From Hermodice carunculata (taxonomy: Eukaryota > Annelida > Polychaeta > Eunicida > Amphinomidae): a stretch of DNA of 64,000 nt. Shown here in pieces: positions 43,001 through 55,859 of this stretch. Position numbers and translations under genes: made by a program. The notes below the pieces were generated by a model that saw nothing but the letters and a program-made list of their open reading frames with translations, had not been told where the DNA came from and made no database searches. How positions within the stretch are numbered: position 1 is the first letter of the stretch; the number at the start of each line of letters is the position of its first letter. The stretch covers positions 40,634,290 through 40,698,289 of the forward strand of contig OZ026625.1 of assembly GCA_964020975.1 (NCBI GenBank), in the 5' to 3' direction.

Positions 43001-43597
43001 AAAAGCGAATTACCAAAATACTTTAGTAATTTATATAGAACTCCTGTGCAGATTCATTCTCACTTTACCAGAGATAGAGAAAATATTCCTCCTCCTAGGC
43101 CCACCAAAATTACCTCTGAAAAATGTATAAGATACTATGTCCCATCCCTTATCAAAACCCTTCCATCTTGTATTACTGAGAAGTTTGAGACACATTCTTA
43201 CTCTGGTTTATCAAGCTATGCAAAAAAATATTTTATTAACAGGTATCAAGATATATGCACTGTGCCAAACTGTTATGTATGTAATAATTGATTCTAGTCC
43301 TGTCTAATAATAATTTTTGCATGTACATGTTTTAGTCATCCTTAGTATCTTTATGGATTTCATGGTATTTTTGTGATAATCAGTTTGTTTATTAAGTTAC
43401 CTCCTTTTTTGGTGGCCCCAGTGATAGCGGACTCAGGTCCTTGATTGGGGTCATCCAGACACTCATCAATTTTTGTATTCTAACGCGTCTAACTGTCATG
43501 TACTTTTGAGTTGCAATATTACATACTGTTTGTATCCATGACAATTATATTTTATCAAATAAACGTTTTCTGACTCTGACTCTGACTCTCACTCAAT
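40047..43597 (+). mobile_element. Non-LTR retrotransposon (CR1/L2-like LINE), nearly full coding length, decayed
   Basis: Order: an APE-type endonuclease (LLDINIQSLNAKFDTFSIL, AICIQETWIDH near 40230-40350; ITGDFNIDLLK near 40680; LIDHTF ... LSDMSDHLPSFLF near 40820-40910), a reverse transcriptase (IAKVVPLYKKDDTNI, LENYRPISLLPVMSKI, LDLSKALDTLDHHIL, GVPQGSILGPLLF, QYADDTTLI with YADD at 42392-42403), and a C-terminal domain to 43291. The 3' end has AAATAAACGTTTTCTGACTC, TGACTCTGACTC, a short-unit tail as in CR1/L2-like LINEs rather than poly(A). Frame breaks are in-frame stops at 40512, 41198 and 42533 and an 83-bp tandem duplication in the endonuclease (40831-40996). Clade is inferred from tail and motif style, not from a tree. 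Confidence 0.85.
40831..40996 (+). repeat. 83-bp tandem duplication inside the LINE endonuclease
   Basis: TTTGCAATTTATCACATTGT starts both copies (40831 and 40914), and both run through CAGATATGTCTGATCATTTA to CTTTCCTTTT. The copies look identical, so the event is recent relative to the rest of the decay. 83 is not a multiple of 3, so it shifts the frame before the reverse transcriptase. Confidence 0.9.
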
Positions 43598-43599
43598 AA

Positions 43600-44068
<469 letters not shown>

Positions 44069-44089
44069 GTAAAAGAAATAAAAATGAAA

Positions 44090-45900
44090 CATTTGATTCA
44101 AAGCAAATCTGTCTGTGTGCCTTCAAAAGTTGTAAATATCACATACTACAAATTTTGTTCATTCTTGACCTGGGTAACCCTTTAGAAGAACAACTTTGCT
44201 CAACAAGATAGGAGGTGTACATCACCTGCCTTAGCAAAACTTGAAAAGTACCATGCATTTATTTTGTTAAGTACAATTTCGAGCAAATGCTCGTGCACAT
44301 TACCCTTAGCATAATTGACTGCTTGCAGAGCTATCTTGTCAGGCCAGTAAGTTGCCATTATGCCAAAATTAACCATTTAGCCCGATGTATGAGATATGCA
44401 TTTCTCCACACATGACAGTTAATTCACGTTTTTGAGTGTGGTTTACCATGGAGCAATTAACTAAAACTAGTTAAATTGCTCCATGGGTTTGCCTGCCGTC
44501 GTTCAACTGCCCACCCCCACGTGCCCACCATCAAAGATCAAATGTAGTGCACCCCAGTCATGCAATACAATCTTCAAAGCCTTTGGTTCCTCACATTCCA
44601 TCAAGCTTAGGGCTAGATTAAAATTTCAAAGCCCAAATGACATAAAGCTTGGACCTTTAGAGGTCATACGTAAATTAAAAAATGCGCAGTGTTGCAACAC
44701 CTGCAATTTCAACCCAACATGACTGAAATTGAATGGAAACTGACCAAGTTACGGTTAGATGAAAATTTCAAAGGCCCAAATGATCTTGACCTTTGACTTT
44801 TAGAGGTCACATGTAAATTGCAAAAATGTTCAAAGTTACAAACCTATGAATTGAAGCTGAATTGGTTACCTGTACCTATTTTGTTTTGGAGATATTCAAG
44901 ATTGAAGTTTCAAATGGCCCCAATTTGCATAATTTTTAAAACCGTTGAACCTCTGTACAAAAACTGAAAACTTCATGTATGGAAGTATGATCATGGCAAG
45001 TTTCCAGTTTCTACGTATAACAGTTTTAAATGGCTTCAAATGAAATGTTGGACAAATTTGCCGGTAAAGACAGACAGAAAGAACTAGAAAAGAAGATTTG
45101 CTTCACAGCAAATCTGTCTGGGTGCCTTCAAAATGAGAACAGTTTGAAATGCTGCACTTTGCCATTGTTCAACATAATCTAAATTTTCTGTATTACCCTA
45201 ATTTGCGTAACGTAAAATGCCACAACTCTTGGTTCATTGGATGTGGCCATGTCACAAACTTTTAAACCGAAGTTGAATGACACCAGTATCTATAATAGTT
45301 TTGAAGATATTCAACATTTTAATTTTATGTATTTGTCTAATTTTCATAAATTAAAATTGTGCAATTTATGATCATGGTTCATTGGATGTGGCTATGTCAC
45401 ATACCTATAAATTGGAATTGGAATGGCAACTGTATGTATAATAGTTTTGAAGCTATTTTAGATTTAAATCCTGCAAAATCACCTAGTTTGCATAAACTAA
45501 AATCCTTCAACTTTTGTTCATGGTTTACTGGATGCGGCTTTGCCACAAACCGATAAATTAAGTTGGAATGGTATCTGTATTTATAATAGTTTTGGAGATA
45601 TTCAACTATAAAAATTTTCAATGCCCCTAATTGGCATAATTTGAAATTCTACAACTATGATATACTGTCCATTATATTGGCAGGTGTTTCAAACCTGTGT
45701 ATGCACAATGGAATTATGTGTCTGTCTGCAATAGTTTGGGAGATATGGAGCTTTTAAAATTTGAATTGCCCCTAATTTACATAATTTTTAACATCCTGAG
45801 TATTCCAAAAGAAATGCATAATTTCACTTGATAGGTCAGTCACCATGTCAAGTTTGGTGGTTTTCAGAATAATAGTGTGTGAGAAAAACTGTGGGCCACC
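44090..45900. repeat. Interspersed repeat built of ~170-bp diverged tandem units
   Basis: Recurring unit landmarks are GTTCATTGGATGTGGC, TATAATAGTTTTGAAGATAT, TTCAACATTTTAA and CCCTAATTTGCATAA. Successive copies of the TAATAGTTTTG block lie near 45293, 45438, 45585 and, diverged, 45730. AGCAAATCTGTCTGTGTGCC at 44102 recurs near 45105 (AGCAAATCTGTCTGGGTGCC), which suggests two head-to-tail elements. A related fragment lies at 48640-49100. Confidence 0.6.
44446..44486. repeat. Short hairpin, arms CCATGGAGCAATTAACTA
   Basis: The right arm is TAGTTAAATTGCTCCATGG, perfect except for one extra A, with a loop of about 4 bases. Confidence 0.8.
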
Positions 45901-45915
45901 TTACCCGTTACAAAG

Positions 45916-45990
45916 AAAGAAATAAAGAAAGAAAGAAAGAAAAAAAGAAAGAAAGAAAGAAAAGAAAAGAAAAGAAAAAAAGAATGAATT
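45916..45990. repeat. (GAAA)n-like microsatellite
   Basis: GAAAGAAAT, GAAAGAAAGAAAGAAA and AAGAAAAGAAAAG runs. Confidence 0.9.
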
Positions 45991-46659
45991 GTCTGGGTTG
46001 GCACCCAGACATAATTTCTCAGACACACAAAACGAGTGTTTACTTATACAGTGAAGCCTCTCTACAGTGGGCACCCTTGGGACCAGAAAAAAGTGCCCAC
46101 TTCCCAGAGGGTCAGCCCTTCTGGGCAGTATGGATAAGTATATGTGCATGTACATGTACATCATCATACATGCACATACACATGTACAGTGTGTGCATAT
46201 CATAAATCAAGAGGATGTGTATACATGCAATACCGAACTGTCTTAATAGTTCCTTTATTGCATAAACAATTTTTAATAGACACCACTTAAAGGAAACTAC
46301 ATGAATACATATACTTGTGAACTGAGACAAGCACTATACTGTCTTAGTATTCCTTGTCTTGGTGATGAAGAACAGGCTTCACTGGTAACAAGAAAATAAA
46401 GACATGGAAGTGTCCACTGAGATGGCACAAATCCACACTGTGTAAAAATTCACAAAGTTGTGAAAACAGTCATTGAAAACTGGAACACCATACTTTGATG
46501 GATCCAACCAACTCCCACACTGTATGTAGTCATTTTTAACAGAGGGTACGCTCAGGTTTATTCTGTCTAGAAGTCCAGCAGCCTGTGCCCCTTGGGACTG
46601 ATAAGCCCAGCAGACTCGTAGCCTCAGGCAAAAACAGACCAGCTGGGACTCCAGGGAGG

Positions 46660-48346
46660 GTTTCTTAAGAGAGATTCAGAATGGTTTCAGGCCAGGCAGG
46701 AGGGTTGTTGATCATGTGCTTACATTATCACCGGTGCTAGAGATAGCAAGGAAAAGGAAAAGAAAGGTGTACATGACCTTCCTTGATGTGCGGAAAGCTT
46801 ATGACAGGGTTTAGAGAAATGCACTGTGGGCAAAAATGGAAGGGCAGGGCTTTGGAGGTGGCTTTCTGGAAGTTTTAAAGGCTCTATATGCAGATATAAA
46901 TTGTAGTCTCAGTATAGGAGATGTGGAAACTCAGGGGACAAGGCTAGACATCGGGCTAAAACAAGGTTGTGTGTTATCACTGATTTTGTTTGCCATATAC
47001 ATGAGAGAAATGGGAACTGAACTGTTAGATAGCAATATAGGAGTAACAGTAGGAGGAGAAAAGATATCAGGGTTGTTCTTCGCTGATGACATGGTGTTAA
47101 TGGCAAATACAGGTAGAGAGTTACAGGAACTTTTGAGGATAGCAGGCGACTTTGGAGAAAAGTGGAGATTAGAGTTAAGTGAGAAGAAAAGTCAGGTCAT
47201 GATCTTGGGACAGAAGAAAAGACAGGAGAAATGGATGGTAGGGAGGTTTAGGATGCCAGAGGGTCAAGAGAAAGTCATTAGAATTGGAGAGGGTGAGGAG
47301 CACGAATATTTAGGAGTGAACATTAAGGTCACAGGACAGGGAATGTTTAAGTACCATGTTGAGAAAATCAGACAGAAGGTGAATAGAGCGAAAGGTATGA
47401 TAAAGGTCACGGCAGGGAACAGTTTCAATAGATCATTCACAGTTAGGGTGTTGTGGGAATGTGTAGCCATACCTGGGATGTTATATGGGTTAGATGTGAT
47501 AGCCATTAGTGAAAAGGATATTGAATGGATGGAGAAGGCACAGCGGGAGATGGGGAAATGGGTGCTGGGGCACCACCGTGTGTAGCAACAGAGGCCGTGT
47601 TGGGAGAGTTGGAATGGTTACCAATAAGAGATAGAATAGCCGAGGCTAGGTTAGGTTATTGGGGATATTTGCAACAGGTGAATGAAGAAAGATGGTGTAG
47701 GAAGGTGTACATGGAGGCTGTTAGTGAAAAGACAAAATGGGTTCAAGGAATAGACAAGTTAGCTGAGAAATATGAGTTGAAAGGGCCAGATGAGATTGAA
47801 GTGGCGTGGAAATCGTATATAGGAAAGGTGATTCAAGAGAAACATGTTGAGCAGTGGAAAAGAGGGGTTGAGGAGAAAAGCACACTGAAAGCATATATAG
47901 AGCTGTAGACAAGCCAGTGAAGACTAAATGTTTGGATGGTAGCAAGGGTTCTAGACTCTAGACTGTTATTTCAGGGCAGAGCAGGAGTGATCAATCTGGA
48001 GAAGAGGAAACAGAAGTGGACGAATGGGAGTGATGGGAAGTGTAGGGTGTGTAGGGAGGATGTGGATGAGACCATTGATCATATTATGACATGGTGTAAA
48101 GGTTATAGAGCACTTAGAGACCAGCTGTTTGTACAATGGAGAACAAGAGATGGGCAGTGTAAAAGCTTAGAGCAAGTAAGGGACATGGCAGAGAATGATA
48201 GGTTAGCATGGATACTAGGATTGAAGGGCGATTTTCCAGGAAGTAGAGTTGGTTTAGAGTCAACGAAAGGCTTCTTGGTGCGGTGCTGGGAGAGTAGGAA
48301 TAATATCTTAGGATTAGTCACTGAAAAGAACAGAGGGCAAACTTAG
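46660..48346 (+). mobile_element. 5'-truncated non-LTR retrotransposon fragment (reverse transcriptase and C-terminal zinc knuckle)
   Basis: Reverse transcriptase blocks are EIQNGFRPGRRVVDHVLTLS (about 46675), YMTFLDVRKAYDRV (about 46770), IGLKQGCVLSLILFAIYM (about 46950) and LFFADDMVLMANT (about 47075), followed by EHEYLGVNIK. The C-terminal part has CRVCREDVDETIDHIMTWCK, a CCHC-like knuckle near 48040. A stop falls where other elements have Trp after YDRV (46811), the frame shifts near 47570 and two more stops lie near 47906-47920. The long knuckle-bearing C-terminus differs from the LINE at 40 kb, so it is a separate clade. No endonuclease part is visible. Confidence 0.75.
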
Positions 48347-48372
48347 AAGGGAAGGGAGAAGGTAGCCCTTAT

Positions 48373-48486
48373 TTAGGGGTTTAACTACTTCTGGGGAGGA
48401 TTGGACGTTCAACTAAGCCCGCACCATGAAGGCTTGGCAGGTTTAGTTGAAAGTCCAATCCTCCCCAGAAGTAGTTAAACCCCTAA
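48373..48486. repeat. Palindrome with 47-nt arms just after the LINE fragment
   Basis: The left arm begins TTAGGGGTTTAACTACTTCT and the right arm ends AGAAGTAGTTAAACCCCTAA. The arms pair over 47 positions with about 2 mismatches around a loop of about 20 bases (GCACCATGAAGGCTTGGC). Confidence 0.9.
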
Positions 48487-48570
48487 TTGAAGTCAGTATT
48501 TTTCTCTGTTTAGTGTATCGCATGCTCGCAAGAGAGCAGCACATCTTGATGTACCGGCAGCCCTCTCCAT

Positions 48571-48571
<1 letters not shown>

Positions 48572-48607
<36 letters not shown>
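48572..48607. repeat. Poly(T) run of about 36 bases
   Basis: Homopolymer tract followed by AACGATGTAGTCTGCC. Confidence 0.95.
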
Positions 48608-48610
<3 letters not shown>

Positions 48611-48639
48611 GATGTAGTCTGCCTTACCTACAACTGTGG

Positions 48640-49875
<1,236 letters not shown>

Positions 49876-50034
49876 CCCCGTCATTTTAGAAAACTTTCAT
49901 TTTTTTATAGTCAGATTATATTCTGGTAAAATTTCAGTCAATTCTGTTCAAAAGATCGGGAGAAGAATTAAAAGAATAGCCCTAACTAACAATAATTGAT
50001 TAAAAAAATAATGGGGAAAAGTTGCAGCCTCATC

Positions 50035-50097
50035 TGGTGACCAAAATAAGAACTAGGTCCTCCTGTGTTCAATATCAAAGTATTTGGCAAGTAGATA

Positions 50098-50140
<43 letters not shown>

Positions 50141-50672
50141 TTTAACCATATGCATTTAAAACGGGAAAAAGTTCGTATCATTATCTCCTTAGCAAGGTTG
50201 GTAGAGGCCCATGTGAAACATCTGTGTGTAAAATGAAAGCATTCCAGAGAGGATTCCATGCAACTGTTTTGGCAATATTGAAGTACATGCACTGCATTGC
50301 TGTATATAAGTAACAGTTGTAGGAACATACCAGCACACAGTTCCAAAGTTTGACATCCCAAAGTTTCGTAAAAAATTAACATGTCCTTTTACTGTCTCAA
50401 ACTTATATTATCTTTTCTAACATTTTTTTTTCTTGTTTCGCCGTTCTGGAGAAGTCAAAAATAGTATCAACACAAAAGAATTCATTGAAGAAATTGTGGC
50501 ATCACCTGGTGGTCAAAATATCAACTACGTTACCCCTGGTGACCCTGTATGCAATATTAAAGCTATTTGTCAAATAGTTCCAGAGAAGAAAAACTACGTA
50601 ACGCCAGGTAGCTCTGCATGCTATATCAAAGCAGTTGGCCAAGTAGTTCCTGCAAAGAGAGAAAAAAAATAA
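50035..50672 (+). repeat. Tandem ~66-70-bp repeat units and poly(A) tract
   Basis: CTACGTTACCCCTGGTGACC ... CAAATAGTTCCAGAGAAGAA (about 50524) is followed by CTACGTAACGCCAGGTAGCT ... CAAGTAGTTCCTGCAAAGAG (about 50596). A third, diverged unit lies at about 50030-50097. Two units are open as NYVTPGDPVCNIKAICQIVP and NYVTPGSSACYIKAVGQVVP, but the third has stops, so a non-coding repeat is more likely. (A)38 lies at 50101-50138, and a longer A run with a C-rich end at 50761-50825. Confidence 0.55.
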
Positions 50673-50759
50673 TTTGACATTTTTGAAAACTATTAAAAAA
50701 CAGAAATATAGAAATACTATTGCATCATCATGTCCTTCGCACTTTTGGTGGAGACAAAC

Positions 50760-50814
<55 letters not shown>

Positions 50815-51169
50815 ACCCCCCCCAAAAAAAACCCAAAAAAAACCGTCCATGCACAAAATCAAACTATTCTATGCAACGAATTTCTAGAAAGCATTCAGTG
50901 AAAGGGACAAACGGACGTAAACATATTTTATAAGCTCTGCTGACTGACAAGTCACCAGAGCTTAAGATACATGTAATTAAATCAAATTATATTCTGTGGC
51001 CCCCCGACGACGCGAATAGAGTTTTGAATAATGTTTGCCTCTGATATATTAAAGTTGGAACTCAATGAGAACAATTCTTGTAAAAAACAGCATAGGTGGC
51101 CACATGTGAACGAAAGATAATTGACATGCATTCACACAATGCAATAAACTAATACTGTCACCAAGGCTA

Positions 51170-51400
51170 CATTCTAAAACGGATTGGTTAAATTAAACAA
51201 TAGATTTGTTGATTTGCGTCCAACCAATATTGCTTGGTTAATTTGACCAATAGATTGGCTGAATGAACCAATAGATTCGTTAAATTAACCAATCATATTT
51301 GTTAAGTTAACCAATAGAATGTTTACATTAACCACTCACATTGGTTGGACACATATCAACCAATCTACTCGTTAATTTGACCTATCTGTTTTTAGAGTGC
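51170..51400. mobile_element. MITE-like element made of ~25-bp 'AACCAATAGATT' units
   Basis: The ends are CATTCTAAAACGGATTGGT and, complemented from the right, CACTCTAAAAACAGATAGGT. Inside, AACCAATAGATT / GTTAAATTAACC words recur about every 20-27 bp and the unit is partly palindromic. No target duplication is clear. Confidence 0.5.
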
Positions 51401-52207
51401 AGGTGATGTTCCTTCAAAGCTCGGCATGTGCCTGTTTAGCGGGTATGCACCTGTCATTCTTAAGTAGTGATGGTGTCATTTAAAATTGGCTGAAAAAGAT
51501 TTTGCAGCCCATCAAATTTTCCAACCTTGTTACGCTGCGCATTGGTACACTAGAAACTACAAAGCACTGAAAATAAGATTGTGGTCTCTGGCAGCGTTGG
51601 GGAAGGTACAGATTATAATTTTACAGTAAATCAGATCTGACTCGTGAAATAGTGCTTGGGCAGGTGGATCACCTCTATTTGGGAAGAACTCTGATGAGGC
51701 CTGAGAAATCCGGTGCTAACATTCCTGTGACAATGGTGTGCCAGGGCGCACCAATGCGTTGAACTAGTGTATTACACACAATGTGAACACCTTATGCTGG
51801 GCGTGACCACATCAACGCGACAGAATCACATTCTGCTCTCCGGACTTGCGATATGAAGCGAATCCCGAAACACCACATAACAAGGAGCACAGCGATAACA
51901 GATAAATTATGTTTCCGGTCACTGTTGGCTTTGAATGAAACAGTATAACATTTTCTGTGTAGTTAAGAATTAAATAATTAATATTCCACGCGGAAGTGGT
52001 TCAGGAAAATTTTATTACTGCCATGAAAAAGTAAAAATATGAGACCTATGGCTACAAATCGTGCTCTTTGAAATTCGCTTCATTTTTTTCTCGAAATTTT
52101 AAAGCCGCAAACACCTGTATGCAAAGCGTGCATGCGGTAAAAATTCTTTTCAAAATTGCCACTTTGTTACTTTTTTATATGCATATCCAAATGCAAGAGG
52201 CTTCATT
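51401..52207. other. Gene-free stretch
   Basis: Nothing recognisable; non-coding, moderately AT-rich. Confidence 0.5.
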
Positions 52208-52467
52208 TTAACTCTTTCAGTGCCAACTACGACGAAAGTCGAACCACTGCAAAAGATCTGTTTTGAAGTATACTAAGTGTGCTGGATTCATGTTCCTTAT
52301 AAAAAGACTTTTCATTTAAGTACTAGCAAGCCTGCAGTTACACAAATGATAACAGTACAGATCAACAACTTTCCTCGGCGCGCTTTGGCTGCAAGGGGCA
52401 CAATGCGCTCAAAGCGTGCCGAGGGAAGCTGTTGACTTAGTCCAAAATGTGGCACTTAGAGAGTTAA
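52208..52467 (+). mobile_element. TTAA-flanked double-hairpin MITE, copy 3
   Basis: TTAA at 52208-52211 and 52464-52467. The left end CTCTTTCAGTGCCAA is identical to copy 2; the right end is GTGGCACTTAGAGAG. The internal palindrome GATCAACAACTTTCCTCGGC / GCCGAGGGAAGCTGTTGAC lies at about 52362-52438. Confidence 0.75.
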
Positions 52468-52509
52468 AACACGTCCTCCATGTTTAATTTTCATTTATAA
52501 GGGGAAGGG

Positions 52510-52511
<2 letters not shown>

Positions 52512-52585
<74 letters not shown>
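52512..52585. repeat. (GA)n microsatellite
   Basis: Pure GA run of about 72 bp. The next 300 bp hold a C run at 52646-52657 and a 136-codon plus-strand ORF (52626-53036) without recognisable family. Confidence 0.9.
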
Positions 52586-52587
<2 letters not shown>

Positions 52588-53159
52588 CACCCTCTCTACA
52601 GAGTCCACTGATTAATGCAGCTATTATGGTATTTTCATTATATTCCCCCCCCCCCCCTCAAGTTAGACCAAGAGTTCACATGTCTAGTACAAGCATGTCG
52701 CTGATAAATGTTACCTTGTGCAATAGGAGCCAACATATATATGGTCATCGATACTTTTATGATGGAGAAAAAATAAAAAATAAAAAAAATCCATCAGCGC
52801 ACACTGCAAGACAAGTCTCCATTCTGCACGCGCTCATAATGTTATTATACCAGTTGGGGCGGCCGTCTTGTCTGCGCAAAGTGAATCTTGAACTTTTCAG
52901 TAACAAGTTGTTCACTCGATCAGCAGCTTTTCTCTCGGCGCGGTTTGGGGAGGAAAGCTTTATGACCGGACTATTTCCTATGTGTTCTGGAACCATAAGC
53001 GTACCGGAAATTTCCTGTAAGTTCTCTCTTTTTTAGAACAAGGCTATGAATATAGGCCTATGCTCTATACAGTATTTGTTATGTTAGTGACTGATCAGAG
53101 TAATTTGCATTTGCCAGAAATGAAACAGCTATTCTTTTTCATACCTGAAAGCTTGCAAG

Positions 53160-53890
53160 GTGCTTTGGCGTCGTATGGCGTATTGTCCCGTTTCAAGGTG
53201 CAGTTTGCATGCGCTTTGGAAAATTGCGTCTTTCTTTGTGTTTTTTTGTTTGTTGCGGTCTTCTGTGGTGTAATGCGTTTGAGCGCGTTTTTCATGACTC
53301 CTTACGCGTGTTGATATTTCTTTTGTTGACGGGAAAAAATGAACTCGGGCCTGGTGGATCAACGCGGAGGAGAGCGCTTTTGCACGGTCCTGGGCAATCA
53401 AATGACACTCGCTCGCGCCTAAAAATCTCGCCAAATCGTGGGGAAACGCGCCGAATCGCGTGACACCGCTTTAGATTGCGTAAGAACGCATACGAACGCC
53501 TAACAATGCATAATAAGACCGCACAGGAACGCATTAAATCGCAAGTCAAACCGGACAAAAATGCACGCAGTTGCGTGCGCGGTTTGATGCGTTTGCACAC
53601 TTTTATTAGTGATTTCAGGCGTTGTTGGGCTTTCTTATGCGTTTTGATGCATTTCAGGTGTGCGTTTGGGCACCCTTTCTAAAATCCGCCCCTAAACTTT
53701 GGAGCATTCTGAAAATGCCAATCGGCGTAAAACATTGGTGTCTGGCGTTTACTTGCAGCAACATGCAGTTCTATGCAGTTTCATGCTTTTTGAAGCATTT
53801 ACAAGCGTTTTAATGATGCGTTGTCATGCAGGGAAAAAGTACACTTATAACCGCACTCCAAAACGCGACATTACGCCAAAGTTTGAGAAA
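53160..53890. repeat. Decayed 10-bp-phased GC repeat array with strand flips
   Basis: GC-containing words recur at 10-bp steps. At 53168-53210 the decamers end GGCG, GGCG, CCCG, GGTG, GCAT in succession. At 53478-53542, GC falls at 53478, 53488, 53498, 53508, 53521, 53531 and 53541 within AACGCATA-like units. Near 53640 the units read GCGTTTTGAT, GCATTTCAGG. Orientation is GCGTTT in 53160-53330, AACGC in 53360-53560, then GCGTTT again. The region stands out as GC- and CpG-rich in an AT-rich genome. ORFs across it are by-products. Confidence 0.6.
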
Positions 53891-54244
53891 GCTAACTAGG
53901 AAGTTTAAATTCTTTCAACAAAGACACACACACAACCAAGCGTGATCACTTTTGTCCACACAAAGACCAAATGGATTCATTTTCCGTGAAAATCAAAATA
54001 TCTCTATCGTTTGCCTCTTTGAAATTCCTGCACCCAGTTTTGAACAGAATAAGAACAAAGAACAAGTAAACGTGCGTAAACCATCACAGTGAATTTTTTG
54101 ACAGATAAAGTTGTCCTTAATGGTGAACAAAACGCTGCATGCAGTGTATAAAATGGATTGATGCACTTCAGTGAAATTAAAGGGTGTCTCTCTCTTTTTT
54201 TCTCTCTCTAAATATCTGCTGCTGTTGCTGTGATACATAATTAA

Positions 54245-55445
54245 GTGGTTTTATATATATTAAATTTTCACGAAAATTACTTGTTACAAAATTACAATAT
54301 CAAAACATCTGATAAAGATCATTCACTTCCTTTAATATTCTGGATTCCTAGGCTGCATAAAAATCCTTATCAATCTCGATTTATAGCAGGCGCATCTAAT
54401 TGTAGCACTAAACAATTATCAGTGGAAGTTACTCTTTGTTTAATTACTATCAGAAAACATTTTCATAAATACTGTTCTGCAATTCAAAGGTACACAGGTA
54501 TCATTTGTTTTTGGAGTAGGCCTATTAATAATTCTATGGAATTTGTTTCAAAAATTTGAAATTTGAAAGCTAAGAGTATACATACTTTTGATTTTTCGAC
54601 ACTTTATAATTTACCTCTTCAAAAAGTTAAATTAATATTGGAAAAAATAATTATCAAAATGTTCAAACATTCGGCTCACAAACATATAAAGATCAATATT
54701 TAAAAACAACAACATCATTTTGGTCAGAAAAAATGAAGAAGGAAAATAATTGGAAATTTTACACTATAGGACAACTTATAGATGCAATTCATTTTCTTTT
54801 AGATAATACATTTGTTACATTTGGATCTCACATAGTTCAACAAACAAATGGAATCCCGATGGGTAGTAATTGCTCTCCTTTACTTGCTGATCTGTATTTA
54901 ACATGGCTTGAATTTGAATTCATGCAAAATCTAATGAAAACAGATTTTCACCTAGCCACAAAATCGTCCTTCATTTCAAGATATATTGATGATATTGCAT
55001 GCCCAAACGTTGAAAATTTCTTCGAAATTGCAAATGAAATTTACCCTAAAGAAATTCCTTTAAAGAGCAATGATGTCGATCCTTATCATGATATATCTCT
55101 AGATTTAGATATTAAGGCAATTGATAATAGTTTTATGACTAAAAATTATCACAAAATAGATTATTTCAATTTTGAAGTTCTTAATTATCCTTTTCAAGAA
55201 AGTAATATCTCGGTGAAATTAGGTTATAATACTTCTTTTATCTCAAATATTACGTTTTACTCGTGTTTCGGATAAATTTATACATTTGCATTCAGAGTTA
55301 AATTTACTTACAATAAACTCATATCAAGAGGTTATGAAATAAAGTTTTTGAAAAAATATTTTATCACCTTTTTGTTGCAGACATCCAGAATTTGTTTTAG
55401 AATATGGCTTCTCCAACTTTAATACGTTCTGGCACTCTATTAGAT
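54245..55445 (+). mobile_element. Penelope-like reverse transcriptase fragment, plus strand
   Basis: Segments are LPLIFWIPRLHKNPYQSRFI then AGASNCSTKQLS (about 54328-54430), QLIDAIHFLLDNTFVTFGSH, QQTNGIPMGSNCSPLLADLY (about 54840-54900), SRYIDDIACPNVENFFEI (YIDD catalytic box near 54985) and NFEVLNYPFQESNIS. The LHKNP and GIPMG.NC.PLLADL boxes belong to the family of reverse transcriptases I know from Penelope-like elements; no GIY-YIG endonuclease is visible. The coding frame is interrupted between the finger and palm blocks and again after the palm. It shares the GIPMGSNCSPLLADLYLTWL block with the copy at 57934-58484. Confidence 0.65.
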
Positions 55446-55679
55446 GATAAATAATTTAAATGTCAAAAGTTTCTCACATACTACATAGTTATATTTGTCC
55501 TATGTTTTTTATTTGCCAGAAAGGTCTACATAACTTAAATTCAGTTTTTTTAAATGATAAATTTCATGGTCTAATAACTACATGCCTGGTTTCCTCTGTG
55601 TGGAGTAGAAACTACCTATGGGTTGGGAGAATGCCTAGAGCTGGGTCCCAGCCGCAGACGGTATCAGACATGTGTATTC

Positions 55680-55780
<101 letters not shown>

Positions 55781-55859
55781 TTTTATTTTTTATTATTTTT
55801 TTCCCAGCTTGACTTAGCAATTTAGATATCTGCATAGAACTGCTCATTTGTTTAGATTT

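Noticed and set aside
50433-50672. Secreted or repeat protein with NYVTPG units
   Set aside because: A third unit of the same repeat at about 50030-50097 carries stops, so the open frame in two units is probably accidental.
52626-53036. 136-codon plus-strand ORF as a gene
   Set aside because: Begins across a C homopolymer, runs into the GC-periodic array and has no recognisable domain.
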